Origin: Acidobacteriota bacterium
Lineage (GTDB): Bacteria; Acidobacteriota; Blastocatellia; RBC074
Assembly (NCBI GenBank): GCA_016710075.1
Contig: JADJLO010000003.1
Coordinates: 206,501-270,500, forward strand
DNA: 64,000 nucleotides
Direction of reading: 5' to 3'
In this document: positions 38,346 through 49,026 of the stretch, piece by piece
Numbering within the stretch: the first letter of the stretch is position 1
Layout of the letters: every line of letters starts with the position of its first letter
Program-made: the position numbers and the translations under genes
Notes under the pieces: model-generated
What the model was told of the DNA's origin: nothing
The model's input: the letters and a program-made list of their open reading frames with translations, nothing else
The model's database searches: none

Positions 38346-39491
38346 ATGATGGCAGGCTTTAAACTCACAAAAGACGACGATACTTTCGAATTTGACGTGT
38401 TCGGGCCGGTCAGGAACAAGGCCGGACAGGCAATAGGGAAATGGGATACCGACAAGAACAGCCGTATCGTCGTCAAAAAAGACGCCGGGGGCTCAATCGT
38501 CTTCGATCAAGTCACCTGGCGATTCAACGCCAACAATCAGCTCTGCCTCAACGATGCCGATAAGGAGGTCTTCAATTTTCACAAGGCCGGCAACAGACCT
38601 TTCTATGAAGCCCGCAAAGCGGTGCTCGTCGTGCGCCCCGATCAAAATAACGTCTTCAGTTTCAGCCTTCGCGGCGAATGGGATTTGAGCGACAAGCACG
38701 ACCTCAGCCTGACCATCAACGGCACCACCTCGGTCATCGACGGCTTCATCCAGGATATGCGAGGCCGCTTTATGTATCACTTCTTCGATAAAGGGGCCAA
38801 TACCATTGAAGAATCCATCCTCGGATTCGCGGGCGAATGGCAACAGGATAAAGCGGAGCCTCTGAAACTCGTCTTCAAGTACAAGAGAGAAGACGCCACC
38901 GACGATGAATTCTCTCTGCCGAAAGCCGTGTCGATCAATCGTACGTTGAATCAGTTCATGTACGAGTATGACCGGAAGGGGCAGAAGATCCGTTTGCAGT
39001 TTATGGGATTGCTGAAAGTCTCTGAAGATTTCGTCATCACCTACACGCTCGACGAACAGAAGTCACAGAACGGAGATGTGCTCAGCCGCCAAACGACTCT
39101 GACCATCAAGGCCGCAATCGATAAGAAGGATTTCTCCGGCAATATCGAATTCAAGGTAAGCAACCAGGACGGGTCGAGCTCGTCCATCTCACTGCGCGGC
39201 AACTTCACCGCCATTCACCGGAAGGGCGTCAAATTATCGGTCGGATTCGCCTTTGAGCAGGTAACCAGCCAGGGAACTGTTAAATTCAGCTTCGATTTCA
39301 ACGGCAAGCTGGAATTTGCCGACGGCACCAAGATTCAATGGATCTTCGAAAAGAATTCGACGAGGACCTCAATCTTGATCGCCGTCACCGACATCACCCT
39401 CGGCCCGGCCAGAATCGATACGTCACTCAATATCGTTCGCGAAAACGGCCAGTTGGTAGGGGTTCGGATTCTCTTCGGCATTGTTTTGTAA
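38346..39491 (+). CDS. Unknown all-beta protein downstream of the Omp85-like gene
   Basis: 381 residues and intact; AAAGGAGCAG lies just upstream of the ATG. There is no signal peptide, membrane helix or cysteine-rich region (one Cys). It is made of repeating amphipathic strands separated by D/N/G turns, with recurring strings of the type FSLRGEWDL, LRGNFTAIH and FSFDFNGKLEF. This suggests internally repeated beta-strands resembling a barrel or a long beta-sheet. I do not recognise a family. The 30-bp gap to the Omp85-like gene and the 7-bp gap to the SulP gene suggest one operon. It may be a partner or cargo of the barrel (inference). Confidence 0.75.
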   Translation: MMAGFKLTKDDDTFEFDVFGPVRNKAGQAIGKWDTDKNSRIVVKKDAGGSIVFDQVTWRFNANNQLCLNDADKEVFNFHKAGNRPFYEARKAVLVVRPDQNNVFSFSLRGEWDLSDKHDLSLTINGTTSVIDGFIQDMRGRFMYHFFDKGANTIEESILGFAGEWQQDKAEPLKLVFKYKREDATDDEFSLPKAVSINRTLNQFMYEYDRKGQKIRLQFMGLLKVSEDFVITYTLDEQKSQNGDVLSRQTTLTIKAAIDKKDFSGNIEFKVSNQDGSSSSISLRGNFTAIHRKGVKLSVGFAFEQVTSQGTVKFSFDFNGKLEFADGTKIQWIFEKNSTRTSILIAVTDITLGPARIDTSLNIVRENGQLVGVRILFGIVL

Positions 39492-39498
39492 TTGACCG

Positions 39499-41177
39499 AT
39501 GCACACACAACTCAAGCCTGAACTGATTACAGTAATCAGTGAGGGATACACCAGGAAGCTGTTTCTTGCCGACCTCTCAGCGGGTCTTACCGTGGGAGTG
39601 GTTGCTTTGCCGCTGGCGATCGCTTTTGCCATCGCTTCCGGCGTCAAGCCCGAGCAGGGGCTCTATACTGCGATCGTTGCGGGAATGGTCACCGCGGTGC
39701 TCGGCGGGTCGCGCGCTCAGATAAGCGGGCCGACGGGTGCCTTTATTGTGATCGTTTACGGCATCGTTCAACAGTACGGCTACAAAGGTCTTGCAATTGC
39801 GACTCTTATCGCCGGTGTCATCCTCATCTTCATGGGGTTTTCGCGGATGGGGGTCCTGCTTAAATTCATTCCATACCCTGTTATTGTAGGCTTTACCAGC
39901 GGCATCGCCCTGATTATTTTCTCCTCTCAGATCCGGGACTTCGCCGGATTGAGAATGGAAAAAGTGCCGGCGGAGTTTGTCGAGAAATGGATTGCTTACA
40001 AGGAATTCGCCCCGACCTTAAATCCGTACGCTATCGGGCTGGGAGTCATCTCGATTCTGATCATTCTGCTCATGCCGAGGATCACTCACCGGATTCCCGG
40101 TCCTCTGGTTGCGATCGTTCTGATGACGCTGGTCGTCAGATTCCTTCATCTTCCCGTTGAGACAATCGGCGACCGGTTCGGCAGCATGTCGAACAGCCTG
40201 CCCTCGCCTCATCTGCCGCAGGTAAGCCTGCATCTGATTCGTGAGATGTTCTCACCGGCGTTGACCATCGCGCTTCTCGGCCCCTTGAATCCCTGCTTGC
40301 GGCCGTGGTCGCCGACGGTATGCTTGGCACAAGGCACCGCTCAAACATGGAGCTGATCGCTCAGGGCGCCGGAAATATCGCTTCAGTCATCTTTGGCGGG
40401 ATCCCGTCAACCGGAGCAATTGCGCGTACCGCTACCAACATCAAAAGCGGCGGGCGCACGCCCATTGCCGCGATCGTCCACTGCCTGACACTGGCATTGA
40501 TCCTTCTCTTTCTCGGCAAATGGGCGGCATTGATTCCCATGACGACCCTTGCCGCAGTCCTGATCGTCGTCGCATGGAATATGAGCGAATGGCACGCATT
40601 CCGCGCCCTTCTGCACAGCCCGCGGAGCGATGTCGCCGTGCTGCTTGTGACATTTGCCCTGACAGTACTCATTGATCTGACCGTGGCGATTCAGGTGGGC
40701 GTTCTGATGGCGGCTTTCCTCTTCATCCAGAGGATGTCGAACGAGACTCAGTTCAATTTCATCACCGACAACCTGAGAGAACGCGACGAAACGGAAACAC
40801 GTGATATGTCCGGTATCAGGATCCCGCCCGAGGTGGAGGTCTTTGAGATCTACGGCTCGATATTCTTCGGCGCGGTCGAACGGTTCAAGGATGCCATGCG
40901 CAGGATCGAAAGCCCTCCCAAAGTTCTCATCGTCCGTATGCGCCACGTCACAGTCCTCGATGCGACCGGCTTGCGCGTCTTTGAGGAACTCCTCGAAAGC
41001 GTGCATCGCAAAAAAACCACTCTCGTTTTATCCGCAGTCTCAAAACAGCCGCTGAACGTTATGCAGCAATCCGGATTCATCTCCAAACTCGGGGCGGAAA
41101 ATATCCGTGATGATATTTTCGGGGCACTCAAGCGGGCGGATGAGATCCTGGCTGAATCTGAATATCATACGGTTTAA
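39499..41177 (+). CDS. SulP-family anion transporter with STAS domain (one frameshift)
   Basis: About 560 residues when joined. The membrane domain has LSAGLTVGVVALPLAIAFAIASG (SulP signature), SGPTGAFIVI, and after the break IPSTGAIARTATN. A cytosolic STAS domain of about 100 residues ends the protein. The frame is lost in a C4 run at 40282-40285; adding one C gives a continuous reading to ESLLAAVVADGM. Substrates may be sulfate, bicarbonate or other anions. It starts seven bases after the unknown beta protein, so probably shares its transcript. Confidence 0.87.
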
Positions 41178-41180
41178 ATT

Positions 41181-41429
41181 AATAACTGATCCCGTTGGCG
41201 AATTCATCCTTTGGTAGATTGTCAGAAATTACAGAATCAAAATACGAGCGGGACCGCAGGCGTCCCGCCTGCGTCAATTCGATTAACGCAAATCTGATAT
41301 GAATGTGCAGATATTTCAATACATGCAGGCGGGACGCCTGCGGTCCCGCTCGTATTTCGACCATTCCAAAATATCAATAAAACAGGGGAAATAGGCTATA
41401 AATTCAATTCGCCAAGAGTCTCGGTTATT
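41181..41429. repeat. Palindromic element R, copy 2
   Basis: 32-bp perfectly complementary arms (41241-41272 and 41325-41356) flank a 52-bp core (41273-41324). Outer ends show a weaker inverted match (GTTGGCGAATT ... AATTCGCCAA, then AATAAC/GTTATT). It starts right after the SulP stop codon. A 61-codon frame inside is the repeat, not a gene. Confidence 0.88.
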
Positions 41430-41534
41430 TATTCGGGAAAATTAAAACTGATAATAACAGGTGAACCAAAGGAGAAGTCGTGCCATAATCCGGCACACAT
41501 TGTCTGTGAAGATCCTGGAAGGAATGTAAGTTGA

Positions 41535-44500
41535 ATGATCAGGAGTTTTTTACCCTCACGTTTCCTTGAGAACCGCAACGGAATCTCTAAACTTGCCGGC
41601 ACAGTAATTCTGGCGCTGCTGGCTGCAATTGCCATTGCGGGCTTGAAATGGGCTTCAACCAACAACTTCAGTGTTCATGCGCAGGGCAATCCGGGCGTCA
41701 TTTCAGTTTCAGCGGCGAATTATGGATCCTCTGTCGCGCCCGATTCGATCGTCGCGGCTTTTGGAGCGGGGCTGGCCTCAACAAGCGCGTCGGCGACCAC
41801 GACGCCATTGCCTGTGACGCTTGCCGGGACGACGGTGAGAGTCAAAGACAGCGCGGGAATCGAGAGACAGGCGTCGCTCTTTTACGTGTCGCCGGGGCAG
41901 ATCAATTATCTGATGCCGGCGGGTACGGCAGCAGGCACGGCCACAGTCATGGTGCAGACGGGCAATGGCCCGGTTATGCAGGGCACGGCCGATGTGGTTA
42001 TGAGCGCACCTGCAATCTTCACGGCAAATGCCGACGGGCAGGGCGTCCCCGCGTCCCAGTTGCTGCGAGTCAAAGCCGATGGGACGCAGATTGATGAACT
42101 TCCTTACAATTTCATTCCAGCCACGCAAAAATTTGTCACCAGACCGATCGATCTCGGCCCTGAAGGCGAGATTATTTATCTGATTCTATACGGTACAGGA
42201 ATGCGTCGCGTTGCCGATCCCAATGGTGACGGCAAATTAAATGAGCACGTGCATGTGATCATTGGAGGCGTCGAGATCATTCCCGATTTTGTCGGGGTGC
42301 ATCCATACTACATCGGCCTCGATCAGATCAACGTGGTGATTCCGCGCAGCATGATCGGACTCGGTCAGATAGATGTCACAGTGACGTCCGCAGGCTTTGC
42401 TCCATCCAATGCCGCCGATATTGCCATTGCGTCTCCTGTGGGAACGGCCCCACCGCAGGTCAGCGGGTTCAATCAGGATCCGGTGCTTGCAGGTCAGACG
42501 ATCACGATTACGGGTCAGGGCTTTTCGGCGACTGCGGCGGACAATCTGGTACGGATTTCAGGGATCGAGGCCAGAGTCATCTCGGCTGCGTTCAATCAGT
42601 TGAATGTGCAGATTCCATTCGGCGCAACGAGCGGCGCGATCAGTGTCCGCACCCCTCGGGGAGAAACCGTCAGTGCCGGCACACTAAGTCTGCGAACCTC
42701 GATCAGCGGCATCATCGAAACGACCGACAGCATACCGTTGAGCGGCGTCAAGGTGAGAGTGGCCGATTCGGAACAGGAGATCTTCGCCATCACGGGGCCG
42801 GACGGGAACTTTATTATTCCTGACACGCCTGTAGGCATTGTGCTGCTGGAAGTCGATCCGACGGTGGTTGATACCGATCCACCCTTTGTCAAAGTTTCGC
42901 TCAAGGCGAAAAGCCTGGCTAACCGGGACAATCCCATGCAAAAACCTGTCTCTCTGCAGCAGGCTTCGGGACCATCTCTGAATGTCGGATCGGTGGGGAC
43001 TGTCTCCAACGGCGGTTTAACCGGCAGGGAGTCTTTTTCAAACGCTGCCATTACTGGGAGTGTCGAGACGAATGGGATCAAATTCGAAGTGCCGGACAAG
43101 GTTGAGGCGTTGTTTCCGGACGGCGCAACCCGCGGCACCATCGTGCTGACGAAAGTATCGAACAGCAGAGTTCCGGCATCGCTGCCATCGGGGATATTCA
43201 GCGCCGACATCGCTCAGATCACGACTTTCGGTGTCAAGCTTAACCCGGGCGGCAAACTGACCTTTCCGAATACCGACAAATTGTCTGCCGGCACTCCTGT
43301 GACGCTTTACAAGCTCGATCAGACAAAGGGATCAAACACTCTTGGAAGTTTCATCGTTTCGGGAGCCGCATCCGTATCCGCGGACGGAAACCGGATTGAA
43401 ACCGAGACGACAGCAGTCACAGAGACGAGTTACTTTTTTGCGGCTAATCAGCGTCCCTCCGCAACCGTCACCGGACGAGTAGTCGAGAACGACGGAACGA
43501 CTCCCGTGCGGCAGGCTACCGTCACCATCCGCGGTCAGGAAGCGTTCACTGACGGAAATGGCAGTTTCATCATTCGCAAGGTGCCCGCTACTGTCAGCAC
43601 CCAGCAAGTGCTCATTGAAGCGAGCTACCTGCGGCCCAGCGGAAGAGTGGACCGCGTCCAGCGAAACATAACTCTTGGAGCCCCCGGCGCCATCACTCGA
43701 ATAGCGCCGGACCTGATTCTTCCCGGTCAGACTACCAACCGGCCGCCGGTTATTCTGGCTCCTTCAATGCTGGCCGTGACCGAAGGCGTGATTAACAGCA
43801 CCAATATTGTCGCAACCGATCCCGACGTGAATCAGACCATCACAGTCAGTGTTGCGGGCGCAGGCTTCGCCACGATCAGCGCGGTTGGAAATGGCAATTA
43901 CACTTTACGAATCGCACCGGGCAGAGGCACTGCCGCAATTATTCCCTGACCATTACCGCAACGGACAGCCTGAATCTGAAGACCGAACTAAAGATCGATC
44001 TGACGGTCAACGCCAATCGTCCGCCGGTTCTCAGTGTGCCGGGTACGCAGACGGCTCTGCCGGGGCAAAAGGTGAGTTTTAACATCAGTGCGACAGATCC
44101 CGATGCAGGCCAGACGCTTGTCTTCTCTGCAACCGGATTGCCGGCCGGATCGACGCTTTCTCCGTTGAGTGCCTCAAGCGCGCAGTTCAGTTGGACTCCG
44201 ACTTCGTCCCAGGTTGCCGATCAGTCGATCAGCTTCAATGTGACTGATAACGGCCTTAATCCGCTGAGCGATACAAAGACTGTGCTGATTCAGGTCAAAT
44301 GCCCGACCCTTGTGCTGTCGCCTGCGGGGCTTCCCGGGGGCTCGGCCGGAATGACCTATAACCAGGCCATCACTCAAACGGGCGGATTCGGCGCGGTCAG
44401 CTTTACCCTCAGTGGAGGATCGCTGCCGCCGGGGTTGAACCTGACCTCTGCCGGAGTGTTGTCGGGAACTCCGACCCAGACTGGAACATTCAATTTCCTG

Positions 44501-46237
44501 ATCAAGGCGACCGATACCAACGGCTGTGCCGGAATGCTGAGCTATTCGATCCTCATCGCCTGTCCTGTAATCACGCTGAGTCCCGAGGCCCTTCCTTCAG
44601 GGGCTCCGGGAGCGGTTTACAACCAGCCGGTCACCGCATCTCCGACCGGAGGCAATTACAGTTTCGCCGTCACTTCGGGTTCGTTGCCGCAGGGCCTGTC
44701 GCTCAATGTCACGACAGGTGTAATCAATGGCATGCCGGCCGCTACCGGAACCTTCAATTTCAGGGTGACGGCAACCGGATTTGGCTCCTGTTCGGGCAGT
44801 CGCGATTACACTCTCACCATCAACCGGGCGAATATCCTCGTCAACAGCCTTGATGATTCGGCCGTCAAGTCTGACGGCAAGTGCACCTTGCGCGAAGCGC
44901 TCAATAACGCCAACGAATCAAATGAAACAACGGGTGGCGATTGCTCAACCGGCGGCTTCGATACCACCATCGGTTTCAATGTGACCGGCACGATAAACCT
45001 GTCGAATCCGCTGCCTCCCATCGACAACGATCTGATGATCAATGGCCCCGGATCCTCTGCGCTTACCATTCGCCGCGACAAGGGAGCCAATTACGCCATC
45101 CTGGAGATCTCTGCAAGCCGGATCGTCAGTATCACTGGCCTGACAATGCGGGATGGAAATAACGGCGGCATCAGCAATTCGGGCATTCTGACTCTCACAA
45201 ACTGTGTCGTTCGCAATAACACTGCTCCTGAAGCCGGCGCTGATGGAGGCGGCATTAATAACAGCGGCAAGCTGACCATCAATGGCTGTCTGATCACTGA
45301 AAACATCGCGAATGATGCCGGTGGAGGCATTGCCAATCTCGGCAATGCGGTGCTGAGCATGACTTCGAGCACCATTTCGAATAATAAATCAGGTGTCGGC
45401 GGCGGCATCGGCAATAGCGGCGGTTCGTCGGCGATAAATGATGTCGTCATCAAGGAGAGCACGATCAGCGGCAACAGCAGTTCCGTCAATGGCAGCGCGC
45501 TTTGGACCGATGCCGGCGGCGCGGTTTCACTGATCAATGTGACGATCAGCGGCAACAGCGGGGCCGGCAGTGCAATCTATCTTATCAATTCGGCTGTGAC
45601 GGCGACAAACTCTACGATTGCCTTCAATACCGCTCAGTCCGGTCCTGGAGGAATAAACATACTCACCGGAATCAGAGTCAAAAATACGATTATCGCCAAT
45701 AACACCGGCCCCGGAGGTAATTGCGGCGGCGGCAAAGTCGCCAACAATGACGGAAACATCCAGTTCCCGGGCTCGGGCTGCAATGACGTCATCCCGGTTA
45801 TCGATCCTCTGCTCGCGCCGCTGGCCGCAAACGGCGGACCGACACTGACTCACCTGCTCCTGTGCGGCAGCCCGGCAATCGACAAGGGCATCTCCGCGGG
45901 CGCTCCGGCCACCGATCAGCGCGGACTCGCCCGCCCATTCAATAATGCCGTCGATATCGGCGCTGTCGAGACCCTGCTGACCTTGAGCCTCGCCCCTCAG
46001 ACTCTTCCCAATGCAACTCTGGAGACTGCCTACAACCCGCAGCAGCTCAACGCTTCCGGCGGCACCGGACCCTATTCTTTTACCGTTGTCTCCGGTTTGC
46101 CCGGCGCAATGTCGCTTTCATCTGCAGGCGTCCTCTCGGGGACTCCAACCGTCAAGGGTGCTTTCAGGATCACCGTCATGGCTACGGATGCTCTCGGCCG
46201 TCAGGGATGCCTGGTCTATGCGCTCAGTGTGCTCTAG
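41535..46237 (+). CDS. Giant secreted Ig-like/parallel beta-helix protein (TIGR03437-like), one frameshift
   Basis: About 1567 residues when joined across a one-base loss near 43944 (restored SLTITATDSL). A membrane leader (about 20-38 then HAQG) is followed by a TIGR03437-like Solibacter domain (about 50-290: AANYGSSVAPDSIVAAFG, FYVSPGQINYLMPAGTA). Next come an IPT/TIG domain, a carboxypeptidase-regulatory-like segment and repeated putative-Ig domains (LPPGLNLTSAGVLSGTPTQTG type). A CSLREXP-like motif (CTLREALNNAN) starts a right-handed beta-helix, and a final Ig repeat closes the protein. Likely cell-surface adhesin or matrix protein. No sortase, PEP-CTERM or T9SS tail is seen. Confidence 0.87.
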
Positions 46238-46261
46238 CAGTTGATCTTTGATATGCCCGGC

Positions 46262-46315
46262 AATAAAAAAAGAAAGGCCACCTGATGTAAAGTGTGGCCT
46301 TTCTTTTTATTATTG
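46262..46315. terminator. Strong bidirectional terminator
   Basis: AAAGAAAGGCCAC (46269-46281) and GTGGCCTTTCTTT (46293-46305) pair perfectly around an 11-nt loop. A-rich and T-rich flanks make it usable from both sides, after the giant protein and after tRNA-Lys. Confidence 0.9.
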
Positions 46316-46320
46316 CCTTA

Positions 46321-46393
46321 TGGGCCGTGTAGGACTCGAACCTACGACCCGATGATTAAGAGTCATCTGCTCTACCAACTGAGCTAACGGCCC
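46321..46393 (-). tRNA. tRNA-Lys (anticodon CTT)
   Basis: 73 nt, canonical cloverleaf on the minus strand. The acceptor GGGCCGT pairs with ACGGCCC, the D arm is AGCTCAGTTGGTAGAGC, and the anticodon stem GATGA/TCATC with loop CTCTTAA gives CTT. The T arm is GTAGG-TTCGAGT-CCTAC and the discriminator is A. CCA is not encoded. Confidence 0.96.
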
Positions 46394-46620
46394 GCGTAAT
46401 TAAGCCTGCGTATTTTTGTCGATTGAAAGAAGATTGTCAAGACACTCGCAAAATTAAGATGAGTATCATGTGGCAGAGGCGGCAGATCAGGATGCGCACG
46501 GACACACAAATATCCAGCCGGCCATTAATTAGATGAGCCGGTGGTTTTGGTGAACCGTCAGAAATGTTCTGTCTTACTGCGTCTATGCGACGGGGGGTTG
46601 GGAGATATCTGCGGTTAAAA

Positions 46621-46806
46621 CTACGACATCGAGTTCGACATCGTTTCGAGTTTCGAACCGACATTCTGCAGAATCGAAGTAAGGTTGATTCCCACGCCAG
46701 TCAGATAAATCAGAACTATTGCGCCGATCAGCACGAGCATGAGCGAATATTCGACCATGTCCTGGCCACGCTCGTCTGTGAGGAAGTTTTTCAATAGATC
46801 AGTCAT
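46621..46806 (-). CDS. Flp-type (type IVb) pilin
   Basis: 61 residues, the expected length. The N-terminal part ends in the prepilin-type region with GQDMVEYSLMLVLIGAIVLIYLTGVGI: the G/A-x-x-x-VEYxL motif and a single hydrophobic helix are the hallmarks of Flp/Tad pilins. A Tad prepilin peptidase and secretion ATPase would be needed; none are in this window, so it is an orphan pilin or separated from its tad cluster. Confidence 0.9.
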   Translation of the reverse strand: MTDLLKNFLTDERGQDMVEYSLMLVLIGAIVLIYLTGVGINLTSILQNVGSKLETMSNSMS

Positions 46807-47093
46807 TCAGTTGTACTCACATCCAACAATCTATCTATTCTTTTTTTGCTGACACGGGGTAAAGATCATGGGCCCGGATAATCAGGCCAAAAGGGACATT
46901 TTCTTGATCGCAACAAAAATGAGGGCGACCATTGGGACTAACGAATTATCAACAATAAGGGGTCGGGAAGAACGCAAATAAAGGGCAGGGCAACCGACGA
47001 GTAAGATTTATACCAGAATCTCAGCCGTAAATGCAACCGCGCCAATGGGCAAACAGGGGTCAAAACGCGGATTGCAGTCCGGTCGAGGGCCGG

Positions 47094-47384
47094 TTATCTC
47101 TGTAAAGCCTCGCCCAGTTGAGCTCGGAGTTCCTGTTCGCGGAGCATTGCGTTTCTCAAAAGCTGTTCATAATGGGTGACGGACCGCTCGGCGCTGGAGA
47201 GTTCTTCACGGAGAGTGCGAACTTCCGATTCGAGCTGTGTGACATAGCTCATTGCCCGGCGCATTTTCTGTTCAGGCGCAGTCTCAAACAGCGAGATGTT
47301 GTTGTTGTAATGCTTTTCGCTCTGTCTGTCGACGACTTCACCCTCGATTACCGAATGATTGACTAATTGTATCGCTGCACTCAT
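47094..47384 (-). CDS. Small coiled-coil protein, unknown
   Basis: 96 residues with AGGAGAAAG before the ATG. The first 40 residues are mixed. The rest is a charged heptad-like helix rich in Glu, Arg and Leu (AMSYVTQLESEVRTLREELSS onward), predicting a coiled coil. No signal peptide or membrane helix. It lies upstream of the Flp pilin on the same strand, with a 287-bp gap. I do not recognise the family; the ribosome-binding site and the composition support a real gene. Confidence 0.65.
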   Translation of the reverse strand: MSAAIQLVNHSVIEGEVVDRQSEKHYNNNISLFETAPEQKMRRAMSYVTQLESEVRTLREELSSAERSVTHYEQLLRNAMLREQELRAQLGEALQR

Positions 47385-48056
47385 TTTTACTTTCTCCTGT
47401 TTGCCTATATTTTCAGGTTATTAACTGAATTGCTGCTGCTGGAGTTGCGGTTGAGATCCTCGCGATTCCGCCTTCACACCTTTTGAACGACTCTGATGAT
47501 CTGGCTTGCGACAGTGACGTGAAGCTGAACTGCAACATTTGGAATGTTTCATTCATTCCCGGGTTGCCCGGGTCAGTGAAGTTTGATCAACACTTGTCCC
47601 GAGATAGTTGTTCTACTGCTATTAAGATAATTGCGTTGTCTAAGTAAAACTTTAAAGACAAACTATCTGACAGGAGGCGTACCGAAGGGCGACTCTGACC
47701 AGGTTACCGGAATCTGGGGACGGACGAGGATCTGCCGGTAAAGGAATCCATCAGCTTTGTTTGGTTGCGAACAGCTCAAAATGCGTGAGGCTGGTTACGG
47801 TGTCAATAATCGATTGGGGGACAATCAAGAAAACTTATGAAAGTCTGTATGAATGGTGTCCGATCAAGGGGCTGGTACCGGACGGGGGGAATATAGCACA
47901 GCATCCATTTCATGAGAAAGGAATTTTTTTGAACAACTCAATATTTTTTTAACGGGTGGAAGAGAAGTTGCAGATTGAGACTTCCGGAAATGGAATTATG
48001 CTAAGATTCCGGCATCAGATCCGGTCAATCAACAATAGAAAGCAGGTAAAATTTAT
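47385..48056. other. 672-bp gene-free region upstream of folD
   Basis: The region is divergent-promoter DNA between the coiled-coil gene and folD. It holds a short CCCGGGTTGCCCGGG-like hairpin near 47559-47575 and a GC-rich stretch (47671-47745) that contrasts with AT-rich sides and might be a structured RNA. A 63-codon frame at 47761 has no ribosome-binding site or family resemblance. I could match no known riboswitch; the THF motifs expected near folD were not found. Confidence 0.5.
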
Positions 48057-48992
48057 ATGGCTGCAGAAATTTTAAACGGCGTTGAAGTTGCGGAACATAT
48101 CAAGCAGGGAGTGGCGGCGCGTGTCAAAGAGCTGGCGGAACGTGGCATCAAGCCCGGTCTTGCGGTGGTGCTGGTGGGAGATAATCCCGCGTCAAAAGTC
48201 TATGTTGGCAGCAAGGTTAAGACCTGCGAGGCGCTGGGGCTTTATTCGGAGAAATACGAGCTGCCGCCTGATACAACGACGGAACGATTGCTCTCGGTCA
48301 TTCAAGATCTCAATCAGAGAGATGAGATTGACGGCATACTTGTACAAGCGCCGCTGCCGTCTCAGATAGACAGCAAATTGATCTTCGATTCGGTCGATCC
48401 GGCAAAGGATGTTGACGGGTTCCATACGACGAATGTCGGCAGGCTTGTCAGGAACGAAGATGCTCTGGTTCCGTGCACTCCTGCGGGAATCATCGAGCTG
48501 CTGGATTATTACAAGATTCCGATATCGGGTGCGAATGCCGTAGTCATCGGGCGAAGCGACATTGTCGGCAAGCCGATGGCGATGCTCATGCTTCACCGGA
48601 ATGCGACCGTTACGATTTGTCATTCAAAAACCAGGGATCTCCCCGGAGTCGCCAGACAGGCAGATATTCTAATCGCCGCGATCGGGCGGACGGCCATGGT
48701 GACCGGCGACTTTGTGCGCGAGGGCGCCGTTGTCGTCGACGTCGGCATGAACAATGCCACGACGACGGAAGAGGTCGAGAGAATTTTCCCCGAAGCCGAG
48801 CGCGTCAAGCGCCTTGAGGTGCTGTCCAAACGCGGGTCCACACTGGTTGGAGACGTCGAGCCGAGGACAGTCATTGATAAAGCAGGCTGGTTGACTCCGG
48901 TTCCCGGTGGCGTCGGGCCTTTGACCATCGCCATGCTGATGAAGAACACTCTGCGGGCGGCGGAGAAGAGAAGAGAAGAGAAGAGAGTTTAA
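48057..48992 (+). CDS. folD: Bifunctional methylenetetrahydrofolate dehydrogenase / cyclohydrolase
   Basis: 311 residues and intact. Diagnostic motifs: YVGSKVKTCEALG (YxxxK catalytic pair), GILVQAPLP, PCTPAGIIELL, the cofactor loop VIGRSDIVGKPMAMLM and the closing TPVPGGVGPLTIAML. It interconverts methylene-, methenyl- and formyl-THF with NADP in the cytosol. A short ARG/GLU-rich tail (KRREEKRV) ends inside a heptamer-A repeat, so the last codons seem to derive from repeat sequence. Confidence 0.96.
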   Translation: MAAEILNGVEVAEHIKQGVAARVKELAERGIKPGLAVVLVGDNPASKVYVGSKVKTCEALGLYSEKYELPPDTTTERLLSVIQDLNQRDEIDGILVQAPLPSQIDSKLIFDSVDPAKDVDGFHTTNVGRLVRNEDALVPCTPAGIIELLDYYKIPISGANAVVIGRSDIVGKPMAMLMLHRNATVTICHSKTRDLPGVARQADILIAAIGRTAMVTGDFVREGAVVVDVGMNNATTTEEVERIFPEAERVKRLEVLSKRGSTLVGDVEPRTVIDKAGWLTPVPGGVGPLTIAMLMKNTLRAAEKRREEKRV

Positions 48993-49004
48993 AGTTTAAA
49001 GTTT
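48986..49004. repeat. Heptamer-A units overlapping the folD stop codon
   Basis: Two to three forward units; the TAA stop at 48990-48992 is formed by the repeat. The reverse partner is at 49337-49378, so this pair encloses element R copy 3. Confidence 0.75.
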
Positions 49005-49026
49005 CTGACCCCGCCGAAGTTTGTGG

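Noticed and set aside
41179..41364. 61-codon minus-strand frame, nearly identical to one at 48996-49211
   Set aside because: Both lie wholly in element R; their similarity reflects the repeat, not a conserved protein, and they lack ribosome-binding sites.
41181..41429. Insertion sequence
   Set aside because: Too short for a transposase and no transposase frame; at most a non-autonomous element.
46807..47093. c-di-GMP riboswitch upstream of the Flp pilin
   Set aside because: The conserved core sequences are not present on either strand.
47761..47952. 63-codon plus-strand frame upstream of folD
   Set aside because: No ribosome-binding site, no recognisable family and AT-rich random-like composition.
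48000..48056. THF riboswitch before folD
   Set aside because: The expected conserved motifs were not found.
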